A stretch of 64,000 bases of DNA from Flavobacterium sp. KJJ (GCF_000708595.2 NZ_JARP01000001.1:992001-1056000); one strand, 5' to 3'; positions 14,684 through 24,751 are shown, counted from the first letter of the stretch. Notes: generated by a model from the sequence alone, not told the origin. Made by a program: numbers and translations.

Positions 14684-15913
14684 ATGGAAAATTTAGTTTC
14701 AAATACCCCGATTATAAATCGAAATTCTCGCATTGCCAATACATTAAGCAATAGCGTTGGACTCAATGCTGTAAACAATGCATTAGATGTGCTGCAAATT
14801 CAAAATTTTTTAAAAGGATTGGGATATCCCGTACAGACTACTGGGACAATTGTAAACAGTCAAACGGATACTACAATTATTTCTATTTTAAATTTCCAAG
14901 CAAACAATAGGATTCAAGTTACGGGAAACATTAACCCAGATGATATTACTTATAATGCTTTAAAACAATTAAATAGTGCAAGTCCTTCGCTGGCCGAAGG
15001 AGAAGATGAATCACTGCATCAGCCATTTTTGACTAACTCTTTTCTATTTAGAAGAAGCGCCGGAAATGCCAATACATTAAATGTCATTTTTGAAGGAGAT
15101 TCGTGGCTGGATTATCCTGTTCCGAGAATCTTAGATTTATATGATACAATTACCGATCGAAATCAGAGTCTAAATTTGAATTGTCTTCACTTGGCAAAAT
15201 TTGGAGAAACGACTTCTCAGATGTATGCTGATAGAACTCATTTTGTACAGTATGTAAGCGGTTATCGCATTGATAGAATTTATTTTAGCGGAGGCGGAAA
15301 TGATGTTTTTCCTCAGCTTGGAAGAATATTAAATGCCGGAGTAACGACTTTTAGCTCTAGTTTTTTTACAGATCAGGCAAAGCTGACTGAGCTTAGAAGT
15401 TTGTCTGGCGATGCTTTATATCAAAAATGTATTCTGTACAAAAGATATTTAAATACAAATACGTTTGATACTGCGCTTTTTAATTCAACTAACCTCAATG
15501 CTATTTTCAGTACCATTATGCGAAACTATCTTGGTTTTGGAAGTATTGTAAACGCGCATTGTACACCAAACACTATATTTTATATGCACACTTACGACTA
15601 TCCTTTGTTTAAGCTGGGCGTAAGACCTTCAATTGTTGGTGTTGATTTGCCTTTAGGGCCTTGGATAAAACCTGTTTTCGATCGTTTAGGTATTGCAGAT
15701 GAAATTTTGAGATCGTATATCATTATTCGATTATTGGATAGATTTTACGCTCTCTTGTGCCAGATCAAAAATCATTTTGGGTATTATGGTTATCGCTTTC
15801 AAAGCCGAATTATAGATTACCGCGGACTTTTAAATTCGTCTGAATATTGGAGAGATGAAATCCATCCAAATTCAGCAGGAGCAAGGAGATTGTCAACTCG
15901 AGTTAATTTTTAG
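14684..15913 (+). CDS. Peptidoglycan-binding domain fused to SGNH/GDSL hydrolase
   Basis: A 409-residue protein. Residues 30-95 fit a PG_binding_1 domain (DVLQIQNFLKGLGYPV, then ILNFQANNRIQVTGNI). A short acidic linker follows. The SGNH hydrolase domain (about 130-409) has Ser140 in IFEGDSWLDYP, the GGGND block (Asn206), and a C-terminal DEIHPNSAG with Asp391 and His394. SGNH enzymes are esterases or lipases, and some act on wall or polysaccharide acyl groups. There is no signal peptide, although the first domain would be expected to bind cell wall. It starts 5 bp after the subtilase gene. A lipoprotein gene begins 4 bp after its stop. Confidence 0.9.
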   Translation: MENLVSNTPIINRNSRIANTLSNSVGLNAVNNALDVLQIQNFLKGLGYPVQTTGTIVNSQTDTTIISILNFQANNRIQVTGNINPDDITYNALKQLNSASPSLAEGEDESLHQPFLTNSFLFRRSAGNANTLNVIFEGDSWLDYPVPRILDLYDTITDRNQSLNLNCLHLAKFGETTSQMYADRTHFVQYVSGYRIDRIYFSGGGNDVFPQLGRILNAGVTTFSSSFFTDQAKLTELRSLSGDALYQKCILYKRYLNTNTFDTALFNSTNLNAIFSTIMRNYLGFGSIVNAHCTPNTIFYMHTYDYPLFKLGVRPSIVGVDLPLGPWIKPVFDRLGIADEILRSYIIIRLLDRFYALLCQIKNHFGYYGYRFQSRIIDYRGLLNSSEYWRDEIHPNSAGARRLSTRVNF

Positions 15914-15917
15914 TAGT

Positions 15918-16658
15918 ATGAAAGTAAAGATTTTAATTACGAGAATCCTTTTCTTTATACTGGTATTATTTTTAAATTCATGCAACAAAATGGAAAGTGA
16001 TGAAATTTTTTCAGGAAAGTACACTGCTGTAAATTCAGGAAGTAATGCCAAGTTAACATTGAAATCTCAAGATGATATCATCTCGGGTACTATTGTCTTA
16101 GATGGCAAACTTGCCAAAATAAAAGCGACAAGAACAGATTTGTCTTTTAGCGGAATTTTATTTGATGAATATACAAATCAGGGATGTGCTGTGAAAGCCA
16201 TTCAGGAAGGAAAAGTTTTAAAATTATCAATTATACTGCCATTATCAGATCAAGCTATAGTTTTTAATTTTGAAAAAGAAAATTCTGAATCACCATTATC
16301 TTTTAAAGAAGAAGGGGAAAAGAATTCAATGTTAGTAGGAACTTGGCGCTATACAGATGTTATAAGCAGTGGAAGCGGAGAATTTTATGCATCAATTGCT
16401 ACAGATTATTTTTTCGAATTTAATGCAGATGGCACTGTTTTGACTTGGACAGGAAAAAGTGGAGGAGGAACGAGAGATGTTTCGTTGCAGAGCGGAGAAG
16501 GTCAAGCCAATAAATTGGGCTGGTATACAACCGATAAAACAATACATTTTGTGGATTTGACAACAAAAGAAGAATCTCAGGCAACCTTTTATGCAGAAAG
16601 TAATAGAGTTATGTTTTCTAATGGCAATAACAAAAGAGTCTACGAAAGAATTCGATAA
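15918..16658 (+). CDS. Lipoprotein, last gene of the accessory cluster
   Basis: A 246-residue protein with a typical lipoprotein signal: KILITRILFFILVLFLNSC, Cys22 being the lipid site. It is the only member of the cluster with a recognisable export signal. Residues 35-120 form a beta-rich region (GKYTAVNSGSNAKLTL, SGTIVLDGKLAKIKATRTD). The C-terminal half has a lipocalin-like pattern (LVGTWRYTDV, FEFNADGTVLTW, KTIHFVDL). I chose the ATG at 15918, 4 bp after the SGNH stop. A longer frame from 15855 would add 21 residues overlapping that gene and bury the signal. It could be the surface receptor or an immunity-type protein for the cluster (speculative). Confidence 0.82.
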   Translation: MKVKILITRILFFILVLFLNSCNKMESDEIFSGKYTAVNSGSNAKLTLKSQDDIISGTIVLDGKLAKIKATRTDLSFSGILFDEYTNQGCAVKAIQEGKVLKLSIILPLSDQAIVFNFEKENSESPLSFKEEGEKNSMLVGTWRYTDVISSGSGEFYASIATDYFFEFNADGTVLTWTGKSGGGTRDVSLQSGEGQANKLGWYTTDKTIHFVDLTTKEESQATFYAESNRVMFSNGNNKRVYERIR

Positions 16659-16678
16659 AGGCAAAATGGCTTTTAAAA

Positions 16679-16709
16679 AAAATCCCGATTCATAACGAAT
16701 CGGGATTTT
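16679..16709. terminator. Bidirectional terminator
   Basis: A perfect 13-bp stem, AAAATCCCGATTC and complement, with a 5-base loop. It lies between the rightward lipoprotein gene and the leftward pheT gene and serves both. Confidence 0.88.
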
Positions 16710-16724
16710 ATATTTATAAATGTT

Positions 16725-19145
16725 TTATCTCAAACTTGCTCCAAGTTCAGTCTCAAAAGTCTGTTGCAGTTTTGACATGATTTTGTCAATTTGAGAATCA
16801 GTTAATGTTTTTGTATTATCCTGAATGGTAAAACTCAATGCATATGATTTTTTTCCTTCCGGAAGATTCTTTCCTTCATAAACATCAAATAAATTAACAT
16901 CTTTTAAAAGTGATTTTTCAGTTTGTTTCGCCAAATTAAAAATACTTTCATACGTTGTATTCTGATCAATCAATAAAGCTAAATCTCTTCGAACTTCTGG
17001 ATATTTTGGAATTTCAGAATATTTAATTTTTCCAGTAATAATTTTCAGAATCAAATCCCAGTTAAAATCAGCATAATAAACATCTTGTTTTATTCCGAAA
17101 TGTTTTAATATTGATTTTTTAACCACACCCATTTCTACTAATGTATCATTGTTATAGCAGATTGATGTTCCTTCTGAAAAAATATCAGATTGTACTGGAG
17201 CATTCGAAATTTTGTCAATCCCTAAACGAGATATAATTCCTTTTACATATCCTTTTAATAAAAAGAAATCAGTTGTTTTTTGAGGATTTGTCCAGCTTTC
17301 TTTATTTCTGTTTCCAGAAATCAATAAAGTCAAATGTTTATGTTCCTCATATCCGTTAAGATATTTGTGGTATGATTTGCCAAATTCAAATAATTTTAAA
17401 TCCGAATTTTTTCTATTAATATTATATGAAATTGCTTCTAAACCAGAAAATAGCAATGATTGACGCATAGTCGATAAATCACTGCTCAACGGATTAAGCA
17501 TGGTAACATTGTGCTCTTCTTTTAGTGAAGCTGAAAGTTTAGCATAAGCAGCAGTTGTCAAAGAGTTTGCCATCATTTCATGAAAACCCTGAGAATTTAG
17601 TTGCGATGCAATAACATTTTGCACTTTATAATCTTCAGTTCTTGGAGAGTTTGCTACCGTTGCATTGAATTTTTTAGAAAATTCGATGTTGTTGTAACCG
17701 TAAACTCTTAATATTTCTTCGATTACATCAATTTCACGCTGTACATCAACTCGATACGCCGGAATTGTCAATCCTAAACCTGAATCTGAAACACTGTTTA
17801 CTTTAATATCTAAAGAAACCAATATTTTCTTAATAGTATCTTTTGGAATTTCCTGTCCGATGATTTTAGAAACGTGGCTAAAATTTAATAGCACAGAGAA
17901 ATCTTCAACTTTTTTAGGATAAACTTCAACAACGTCAGAAGTCAATTTTCCGCCAGCCACTTCTTGGATTAAAAGAGCAGCACGTTTTAGTGCATATTCT
18001 GTAATTGTTGGGTCGATACCTCTTTCAAATCTAAAAGAAGCGTCTGTATTTAATCCGTGTCTTTTTGCTGTTTTACGAATGCTCACAGCATCAAAATAAG
18101 CACTTTCTAAAAAGATAGAAGTTGTACCATCTGTAACTCCAGATTTTTTTCCTCCAAAAACACCAGCAATACAAAGTGGTCCTTTTTCGTCGCAGATCAT
18201 CAAATCTTCTGCATGTAATGTTCTTTCAACATCATCCAAAGTAGTAAATTTTGTTCCTTCAGGAAGTGTTTTTACAATTACCTTTCCGCTGATTTTTGCA
18301 GCATCAAAAGCGTGCAGAGGCTGTCCTAATTCATGTAAAACATAATTAGTAACGTCAACAATATTATTTTTTGGAGTCAATCCAATAGCTTTCAAACGAT
18401 CTTGCAGCCAAGCTGGAGATTCTTGAACAGTAATTCCAGAAATGGTTACACCGCAATATCTTGGCGCTAAGTGAGGTTCTTCAACATTCACATCAATTTT
18501 CAAGGTGCGCATGTCAACTCTAAAATTACTTACCGAAGGGGTAATCAATTCTACGTTAACACCGCGCTGCAGCATTCCTGCTCTCAAATCACGTGCAGTT
18601 CCAAAATGACTCATAGCATCAGCACGATTAGGAGTTAACCCAATCTCGAATACTTCGTCATTTGCAATTTTAAAAACTTCTGCTGCTGGAGTTCCAGGAA
18701 CTAAGGCTTCATCAAGAATCATAATTCCGTCGTGGCTTGTTCCAAGACCTAATTCATCTTCGGCACAAATCATTCCATGACTTTCCTGTCCGCGAATTTT
18801 GCCTTTTTTTATAGTAAATTCTCCACCATCTTTATCATATAAAACTGTCCCAATAGTTGCAACAGGAACTTTTTGTCCTGCAGCGACATTTGAAGCACCA
18901 CATACAATTTGAATTGGAGCTTCTAAACCAATATTTACCGTTGTAACTTTCAATCGATCAGCATCAGGATGTTTTTCGCAAGTCAGTACGTGTCCTACAA
19001 CAACTCCCTGCAAACCTCCTTTTACCGATTCGTATTTCTCAACAACTTCAACTTCCAAACCTAAATCTGTAAGTAATTCTGAAGTTTGTTCTGAAGTCCA
19101 GTCTGTTTTAATAAATTGTTTTAACCAGTTGTAAGATATTTTCAT
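16725..19145 (-). CDS. pheT: Phenylalanine--tRNA ligase subunit beta
   Basis: An 806-residue protein of normal bacterial length. It begins with MKISYNWLKQFIKTDW, then has an N-terminal tRNA-binding (EMAP-like) domain at about 40-150 (GVVVGHVLTCEKHPDADRLKVTTV). B3/B4 editing and B5 domains follow (GLTPKNNIVDVTNYVLHELGQPLHAFD; RVYGYNNIE). The C-terminal FDX-ACB anticodon-binding domain ends the protein (YPEVRRDLALLID...). It charges tRNA-Phe together with the PheS alpha subunit, which is not in this window, so the two genes are unlinked here. Confidence 0.98.
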   Translation of the reverse strand: MKISYNWLKQFIKTDWTSEQTSELLTDLGLEVEVVEKYESVKGGLQGVVVGHVLTCEKHPDADRLKVTTVNIGLEAPIQIVCGASNVAAGQKVPVATIGTVLYDKDGGEFTIKKGKIRGQESHGMICAEDELGLGTSHDGIMILDEALVPGTPAAEVFKIANDEVFEIGLTPNRADAMSHFGTARDLRAGMLQRGVNVELITPSVSNFRVDMRTLKIDVNVEEPHLAPRYCGVTISGITVQESPAWLQDRLKAIGLTPKNNIVDVTNYVLHELGQPLHAFDAAKISGKVIVKTLPEGTKFTTLDDVERTLHAEDLMICDEKGPLCIAGVFGGKKSGVTDGTTSIFLESAYFDAVSIRKTAKRHGLNTDASFRFERGIDPTITEYALKRAALLIQEVAGGKLTSDVVEVYPKKVEDFSVLLNFSHVSKIIGQEIPKDTIKKILVSLDIKVNSVSDSGLGLTIPAYRVDVQREIDVIEEILRVYGYNNIEFSKKFNATVANSPRTEDYKVQNVIASQLNSQGFHEMMANSLTTAAYAKLSASLKEEHNVTMLNPLSSDLSTMRQSLLFSGLEAISYNINRKNSDLKLFEFGKSYHKYLNGYEEHKHLTLLISGNRNKESWTNPQKTTDFFLLKGYVKGIISRLGIDKISNAPVQSDIFSEGTSICYNNDTLVEMGVVKKSILKHFGIKQDVYYADFNWDLILKIITGKIKYSEIPKYPEVRRDLALLIDQNTTYESIFNLAKQTEKSLLKDVNLFDVYEGKNLPEGKKSYALSFTIQDNTKTLTDSQIDKIMSKLQQTFETELGASLR

Positions 19146-19326
19146 TTTAACTTTTTTATTCTTGTACGAGGGTGTAAATATAAGGATTGATCGCCGGAGT
19201 TGGAAACAATTTTTTTGTTTTTTGCCTTAAAAATATGCCGATTATCAGAATTTAAAAACAATAATTAAAAACTAAAAGTTTCTAAAACGGCTTGTAATAA
19301 TTTATAAAGCTCACGATAAAAGAATA

Positions 19327-20190
19327 TTAAATCAATTCTTCAACATGTTTTTTAATGTTTTCTGAGATTTTTTTGATCGGAAGATCGTTTTCATCATCGC
19401 CAAAAGGATCTTCAATTTCTTCAGCAATCAATTCTAAACTAGCTAGAACATAGAAGATAAAAACAACAACCGGAACAACATAATAACCTAAGCTTAAAGA
19501 ATATCCAAAAGGCAAAGTCATTATGTAAAAGAAAATGAATTTTTTGATAAAAGCACTATAAGAGTAGGGAATAGGCGTATTCTTGATTCGCTCACACGCA
19601 CCGCAGATATCTGTAAAAGCGACCAATTCAGCATTTAAGATGATAAGCTGGTCGCCTGTTATTTTTTTGGATTCGTACAAATCATTGATTTTATGCGACA
19701 TCATTTTTTTTACCTGATTCGGTTTGTGCTTATGATGGTCAAGTTCTAAATCGACATCTTCAAAAAGTTGTTTTGCCGTTTCAGAATTGTTTAGATGTTT
19801 ATATAAAATTGAGGCATACGCAGGAATAAACTTTCTAAAAAACTTTCGATCATTTTCATCTTTTAGCATAGCCGAAAGTTTTATAGCAAAATTACGGCTG
19901 TTGTTGACTAGAGCACCCCATAATTTTCGAGCTTCCCACCAACGGTCATATGCAGTATTGGTTCTAAAAACCAGTAAAAGAGAAATTACAAAACCTAATA
20001 TTCCGTGCATTAAAGGAATATTTTTGATGTAATGATTTTCATCTATACCCAAATATATTACTTCAAAATAGCCCACAAGTCCAGAGTAAATCCCAATCGC
20101 AATCATTATAGGAAATAATTGTCGAACGGTATCAGATTTATGAAAATGGAATATAAAACTAAACCATTCTTTGGTGTTGTATGCGATCAT
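19327..20190 (-). CDS. Bestrophin-like chloride channel family protein
   Basis: A 287-residue membrane protein of the bestrophin/UPF0187 group. The motif FRTNTAYDRWWEARKLWGALVNNSRN is the family's signature, followed by KFIPAYASILYKHL. Later come CGACERIKNTPIPYSYSAFIKKFIFFYI and, near the end, EEIEDPFGDDENDLP, the cytosolic belt. Four membrane helices are visible. Bacterial members form pentameric ion channels. The gene stands alone, with 180 bp to pheT and 28 bp to the efflux operon's last gene. The small gap may put it on the end of that transcript. Confidence 0.9.
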   Translation of the reverse strand: MIAYNTKEWFSFIFHFHKSDTVRQLFPIMIAIGIYSGLVGYFEVIYLGIDENHYIKNIPLMHGILGFVISLLLVFRTNTAYDRWWEARKLWGALVNNSRNFAIKLSAMLKDENDRKFFRKFIPAYASILYKHLNNSETAKQLFEDVDLELDHHKHKPNQVKKMMSHKINDLYESKKITGDQLIILNAELVAFTDICGACERIKNTPIPYSYSAFIKKFIFFYIMTLPFGYSLSLGYYVVPVVVFIFYVLASLELIAEEIEDPFGDDENDLPIKKISENIKKHVEELI

Positions 20191-20218
20191 TTAATTTGTT
20201 TTTAATAACAAATTTAAT

Positions 20219-21529
20219 TTAAAAATTAATATTTCCAGCTAATTCTTTCAAAGCAATTTCAGATAATTTAGCCTCATATTGAGCATTGCTGTAACGCACT
20301 TTTGCATTTACATAATTTAATTGAGCTGTTCTGAAATCAAGAGTTGTAATTGTTCCGATTCTGAATTTATCTAATGTAATGTCTAAGTTTTGTTTTGCAA
20401 TCGCTTCGTTATCTTCTTCTAAATCAATTAACTCTAAATTTGTTAAGTACGTTTGAAAAGCGGTGCTTAATTGGGTATTCAAAATCATATTTTGCTGTTC
20501 TATAGCAATCTGAGAATTTTCGATTTGAATTTTTGCTACTTTTTCATTTCGATGCTGATTAAAACCGTCGAATATATTTAAAGTGGCATTAAAGCCATAA
20601 TTGAAACCTTTTGATGAAGATTGGCTTGTAAAACCTAAACTTGATTGATTTTCAGCAAAATTATAGCCTGAAGTCAAATTAACGATCGGGTAGCGGTCTG
20701 CTTTTATTTGTTTAAGCTGCAATTCTGCAATTCGTTTGTTTATTATTTGAGATTCTAATGCTGGATTTTGTTTTTGTGCCAAATTGATTAAGTCTGCTAA
20801 AACAAGAGTATTGTCGACAGTCACCAAATCAGTTACTTTGAAATCTATTTTCGGATCACGCGCTAAATATTGATTCAATAAAATTTTAGCATTTGCATAG
20901 GATTCTTTTTGTCTCAATAAGGCAACTTGATCAGAGTTTAAGTCAACTTGCGCATTTAAGACTTCTAATTTTGAAGCTTTTCCAATACTGAAACGGTTTT
21001 GTGCCAATGTTAATCTTTGCTTCGAAATTACGATCGTTGTATCTAAAGCTGACAGTTGATGCTGTTGCTGTACTAAGTCATAGTAAGCTGAATTTACTTG
21101 CCCGATTTTAACTAAAATCGTTCTTTTTAATTCAGCATCGCCCAATCTTTGAAGTTCTTTTAATTGGTCTAATCTAGCAAACATTTTCATTCCGTCAAAA
21201 ACGGTCCAGCCTAAACTGACACCATAATTTAAACTATTGTTTTTGGCATTGTCCAAAGAAGTAGAAGTGCCGTCCTGACGTGTTTGAGATGAGTTTGTAA
21301 CGCTGTTATTATCTGTAATTGAAGCTGCTGCACTTGGCAGCATTCCAGCATTTCCAATGGTAACATTCGTTTCGCTTATTTTCGAATTGTTTTTGGCGAT
21401 CTTAATCTCAAAATTATTCTCTAAAGCTATTCTCATAGCATCTTCAATAGTCAAAACTTCCTGAGCATTTATTTTTGTAATGCAAAGGAAGAATAATATT
21501 AAAATGCGGTATACAATTTTAGTGTTCAT
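20219..21529 (-). CDS. TolC-family outer membrane efflux protein
   Basis: A 436-residue protein with a signal peptide (residues 1-23, ending CITKINA-Q). It carries two outer-membrane-efflux repeats: LTIEDAMRIALENNFEIKIAKNN, and later ADLINLAQKQNPALESQIINKRIAELQLKQIKADRYP. The long helical stretches suit a TolC barrel and tunnel. It is the third gene of a tripartite RND efflux operon, 65 bp after the permease gene. A longer frame starts 27 bases upstream, but the ATG chosen here gives the proper signal peptide. Confidence 0.93.
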   Translation of the reverse strand: MNTKIVYRILILFFLCITKINAQEVLTIEDAMRIALENNFEIKIAKNNSKISETNVTIGNAGMLPSAAASITDNNSVTNSSQTRQDGTSTSLDNAKNNSLNYGVSLGWTVFDGMKMFARLDQLKELQRLGDAELKRTILVKIGQVNSAYYDLVQQQHQLSALDTTIVISKQRLTLAQNRFSIGKASKLEVLNAQVDLNSDQVALLRQKESYANAKILLNQYLARDPKIDFKVTDLVTVDNTLVLADLINLAQKQNPALESQIINKRIAELQLKQIKADRYPIVNLTSGYNFAENQSSLGFTSQSSSKGFNYGFNATLNIFDGFNQHRNEKVAKIQIENSQIAIEQQNMILNTQLSTAFQTYLTNLELIDLEEDNEAIAKQNLDITLDKFRIGTITTLDFRTAQLNYVNAKVRYSNAQYEAKLSEIALKELAGNINF

Positions 21530-21594
21530 ATGGATTTTCTTTTGCCACAGATTCACGAATGTTATGATTAACTCGTGAATTTGTGACCAATAAA

Positions 21595-24500
21595 TTATTT
21601 ACTTTCTTTTTCGTATTCTTCGATATGGTCGAATTCAGGATAATGTTTTCTAGCTTTAGACCACATTAAATAAATCGCCGGAATTACAAAAAGTGTCAAA
21701 GCCAAAGAGAAAATTGTTCCCCCTACAATTACAACTCCCATTCCGATTCTGCTTGTCGAAGCTGCTCCAAGCGACATTGCAATTGGAAGCGCTCCTAAAG
21801 CAATCGCCAAACTCGTCATTAAAATAGGACGCAAACGTGCTTCTGAAGCTTCTAAAATAGCTTCTAGTTTAGGTTTTCCCTGTTCGCGCAATTGATTCGC
21901 AAATTCAACAATCAAAATACCATTTTTCGTTACTAGACCGATAAGCATTACGGTACCAATCTGACTGAAAATATTCCAAGTCTGGTTGAACAGCCATAAT
22001 GAAAATAAAGCTCCGGCAACCGCCATTGGTACTGTTAAAATGATAATAAACGGGTCAATAAAACTTTCAAACTGTGCTGCCAGAATTAAAAAGATTAATA
22101 ATAAAGCTAATCCAAAAGCGAATGAAGTATTCGAGCTGCTCTCTACGAAATCTCGAGATTCTCCACTTAAATCAGTTGTAAAACTTTGGTCTAAAACTTT
22201 TGATTTAATTCGGTCCATTTCTTCAATACCGTCGCTGATACTTTTCCCTGGTGCCAAACCTGCTGATACTGTTGCCGACATGTATCGGTTATTATGATAT
22301 AATTGTGGCGGATTGCTTTGTTCTTCAACCTTAACAACATTATCCATTTGAATAAGCTGTCCGCTTTTATTTTTAACAAATATCGATGTCAAATCCAGAG
22401 GTTTAGAACGATCTTTTTGATCAAACTGGCCAATTACCTGATATTGTTTTCCGTTTTTAATGAAATATCCAAAACGCTGACCGCTTAACGAAAGCTGTAA
22501 AGTCTGGGCAATATCCATTATAGAAATACCTAAACTCTCTGCTTTTTCACGATCGATACTTACGTTAATTTCTGGTTTATTAAATTTCAGGTTTACATCT
22601 GTTGTTGAGAAAACATCACTTTTACCTACTTCATCCATAAAAACAGGAATTTTTTCTCGTAGTTTTTCAAAAGTCGGAGCCTGAATAATATATTGGATCG
22701 GAAGTCCTCCACGTCTGTTTACAGCAATTGTAGGCTGTTGTGTTACAGATGTTTTGGCACTAGGATATTTTTTAGTCCATTTTGTTAATTTATCTGCAAT
22801 ATCTTTTTGCGATTTTTTTCGTTCATCAACATCTTTTAATGTTAACCTTACCAATCCTGAATTCACTGAATTCGAACTAAATCCAGGTGAAGTAATAACC
22901 AAACTCACTTTTTTCTCCGGAATGGAGTCATCAATAAGTTTCGAGATTTCCTGCATAAAACGATCTGTGTATTCATATGAAGATCCTTCTGGTGTTGTCA
23001 TACGCATGGTTACAGAACTACGGTCATCGTAAGGAGCTGTTTCTTTTGGCAGAATTGTAAAAAACAAATAAATCAATCCAAAACAAACAATTAGGATAGG
23101 AAAACTCAGCCATTTTTTAGCTATGAAACGTTGCAATGAATCGGCATAGCCGCTATTTAATTTTTCGAAAAATGGTTCAGTTTTAACGTAGAATTTTGAC
23201 TTTTTCTGTTCGCCGCCTTTCATTAAATACGCGTTTAGCATTGGCGTTAAAGTTAAGGATACAAAAGCAGAAATTAAGACTGCTGCGCCAATTACTACAC
23301 CAAATTCTCGAAAGAGTCGGCCTACGAAACCTTCTAAGAATATTACAGGCAAAAATACTGCAGCAAGTGTTACCGAAATCGAAATTACAGCGTAGAAAAT
23401 TTCGTTAGAGCCTTTTATTGCTGCTTCAATTGGCGACATCCCTTCTTCTACCTTTTTGAAAATGTTTTCCGTAACTACAATTCCATCATCCACAACTAAT
23501 CCAGTTGCCAAAACAATAGCCAAAAGAGTTAAAACGTTGATAGAGAATCCGAAAAGCCACATAATAAAAAAAGTAGCAATTAATGAAACTGGAATATCAA
23601 TTAAAGGCCTGAATGCAATGGCCCAATCTCTAAAAAATAAATAAATAATGATAATTACCAGAATGATCGAAATTCCTAAAGTTTCTGCAACTTCAAGAAC
23701 CGATTTTTTCACGAAAATAGTATTATCAAGAGCGATATTTAATTTGATATCTTTAGGAAGATCTTTCTTTAAGGCATCATATTTTTTATAAAATTCTTTT
23801 GAAATATCTAAGTAATTTGCACCTGGCATCGGTACAATTGCCAAGCCAATTAAAGGAAGTCCTGATTGGCTTAATTTTGTCTCTAAATTTTCTGGTCCTA
23901 ATTCGGCACCGCCAATATCGCTTAAACGAACAATTTTATCTCCGTCAGTACGAATAATAATATTGTTGAATTCTTCTGGTTTAGATAAATTTCCAATTGT
24001 TTTTACAGTTAATTCTGTATTGTTTCCAGTTAGTTTTCCAGAAGGCAATTCAACATTTTGTGCGTTTAAGGCGTCGCGTACTTCTGCAACGGTACAGCCA
24101 TAAGCAGTTAGTTTTACAGGATCAATCCACAAACGCATTGCGTAACGTTTTTGTCCCCAAATTTGTACCCCGCTCACTCCTGGAATCGTCTCTAAACGCT
24201 GTGAAATTACATTTTCTGCGTAATCACTTAATTCTAAAGAACTTCTAGAGTCACTCTGAACAGTCATCGAAATAATGGCTTCACTATCCGCATCTGCTTT
24301 AGAAACTACAGGAGGTGCATCAATATCTTGTGGTAAACTACGGACAGCTTGTGAAACCTTATCACGAACGTCATTCGCAGCTTCTTCAAGATCTTTGTCT
24401 AAGTTAAATTCTATGGTAATATTGCTGCTTCCTTGATTACTTGATGAAGTTATATTTCTAATTCCATCAATAGCATTTACAGCTTTTTCGAGAGGTTCAG

Positions 24501-24690
24501 TAATTTGTGATTCTATAATATCAGAATTGGCTCCAGTATAATTAGTTCTGATAGAAACCTGTGCCGGATCAATAGAAGGGAATTCTCGAACACCCAAAAA
24601 AGTATAACCAATGAAACCGAATAAAATAATCAAAAGATTCAGTACAATGGTTAAAACGGGTCTTCTTATACTTGTAGTTGATAAACTCAT
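21595..24690 (-). CDS. RND efflux pump permease (HAE-1 type)
   Basis: A 1031-residue protein of normal AcrB-family length. The first membrane helix at about 9-31 is followed by IDPAQVSIRTNYTGAN and PLEKAVNAIDGI (porter domain). The proton-relay helix has the Asp pair in IVLATGLVVDDGIVVTENIFKKVEEG. Later helices carry LIGLVTKNGILIVEFANQLREQGK and RLRPILMTSLA. It is an inner-membrane drug/proton antiporter that acts with the adaptor and TolC proteins encoded on either side. The specific substrate cannot be told from sequence. Confidence 0.97.
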   Translation of the reverse strand: MSLSTTSIRRPVLTIVLNLLIILFGFIGYTFLGVREFPSIDPAQVSIRTNYTGANSDIIESQITEPLEKAVNAIDGIRNITSSSNQGSSNITIEFNLDKDLEEAANDVRDKVSQAVRSLPQDIDAPPVVSKADADSEAIISMTVQSDSRSSLELSDYAENVISQRLETIPGVSGVQIWGQKRYAMRLWIDPVKLTAYGCTVAEVRDALNAQNVELPSGKLTGNNTELTVKTIGNLSKPEEFNNIIIRTDGDKIVRLSDIGGAELGPENLETKLSQSGLPLIGLAIVPMPGANYLDISKEFYKKYDALKKDLPKDIKLNIALDNTIFVKKSVLEVAETLGISIILVIIIIYLFFRDWAIAFRPLIDIPVSLIATFFIMWLFGFSINVLTLLAIVLATGLVVDDGIVVTENIFKKVEEGMSPIEAAIKGSNEIFYAVISISVTLAAVFLPVIFLEGFVGRLFREFGVVIGAAVLISAFVSLTLTPMLNAYLMKGGEQKKSKFYVKTEPFFEKLNSGYADSLQRFIAKKWLSFPILIVCFGLIYLFFTILPKETAPYDDRSSVTMRMTTPEGSSYEYTDRFMQEISKLIDDSIPEKKVSLVITSPGFSSNSVNSGLVRLTLKDVDERKKSQKDIADKLTKWTKKYPSAKTSVTQQPTIAVNRRGGLPIQYIIQAPTFEKLREKIPVFMDEVGKSDVFSTTDVNLKFNKPEINVSIDREKAESLGISIMDIAQTLQLSLSGQRFGYFIKNGKQYQVIGQFDQKDRSKPLDLTSIFVKNKSGQLIQMDNVVKVEEQSNPPQLYHNNRYMSATVSAGLAPGKSISDGIEEMDRIKSKVLDQSFTTDLSGESRDFVESSSNTSFAFGLALLLIFLILAAQFESFIDPFIIILTVPMAVAGALFSLWLFNQTWNIFSQIGTVMLIGLVTKNGILIVEFANQLREQGKPKLEAILEASEARLRPILMTSLAIALGALPIAMSLGAASTSRIGMGVVIVGGTIFSLALTLFVIPAIYLMWSKARKHYPEFDHIEEYEKESK

Positions 24691-24751
24691 GTGAGGTTTT
24701 ATTTTAGATAATAGATCTTAGGTTTCTAATCTCTATTTTTCAATTTTTGGC

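Noticed and set aside
9149..16658. Contractile injection or phage-tail locus
   Set aside because: No sheath, tube, baseplate or AAA ATPase genes are present. Only the possible cargo type is suggested.
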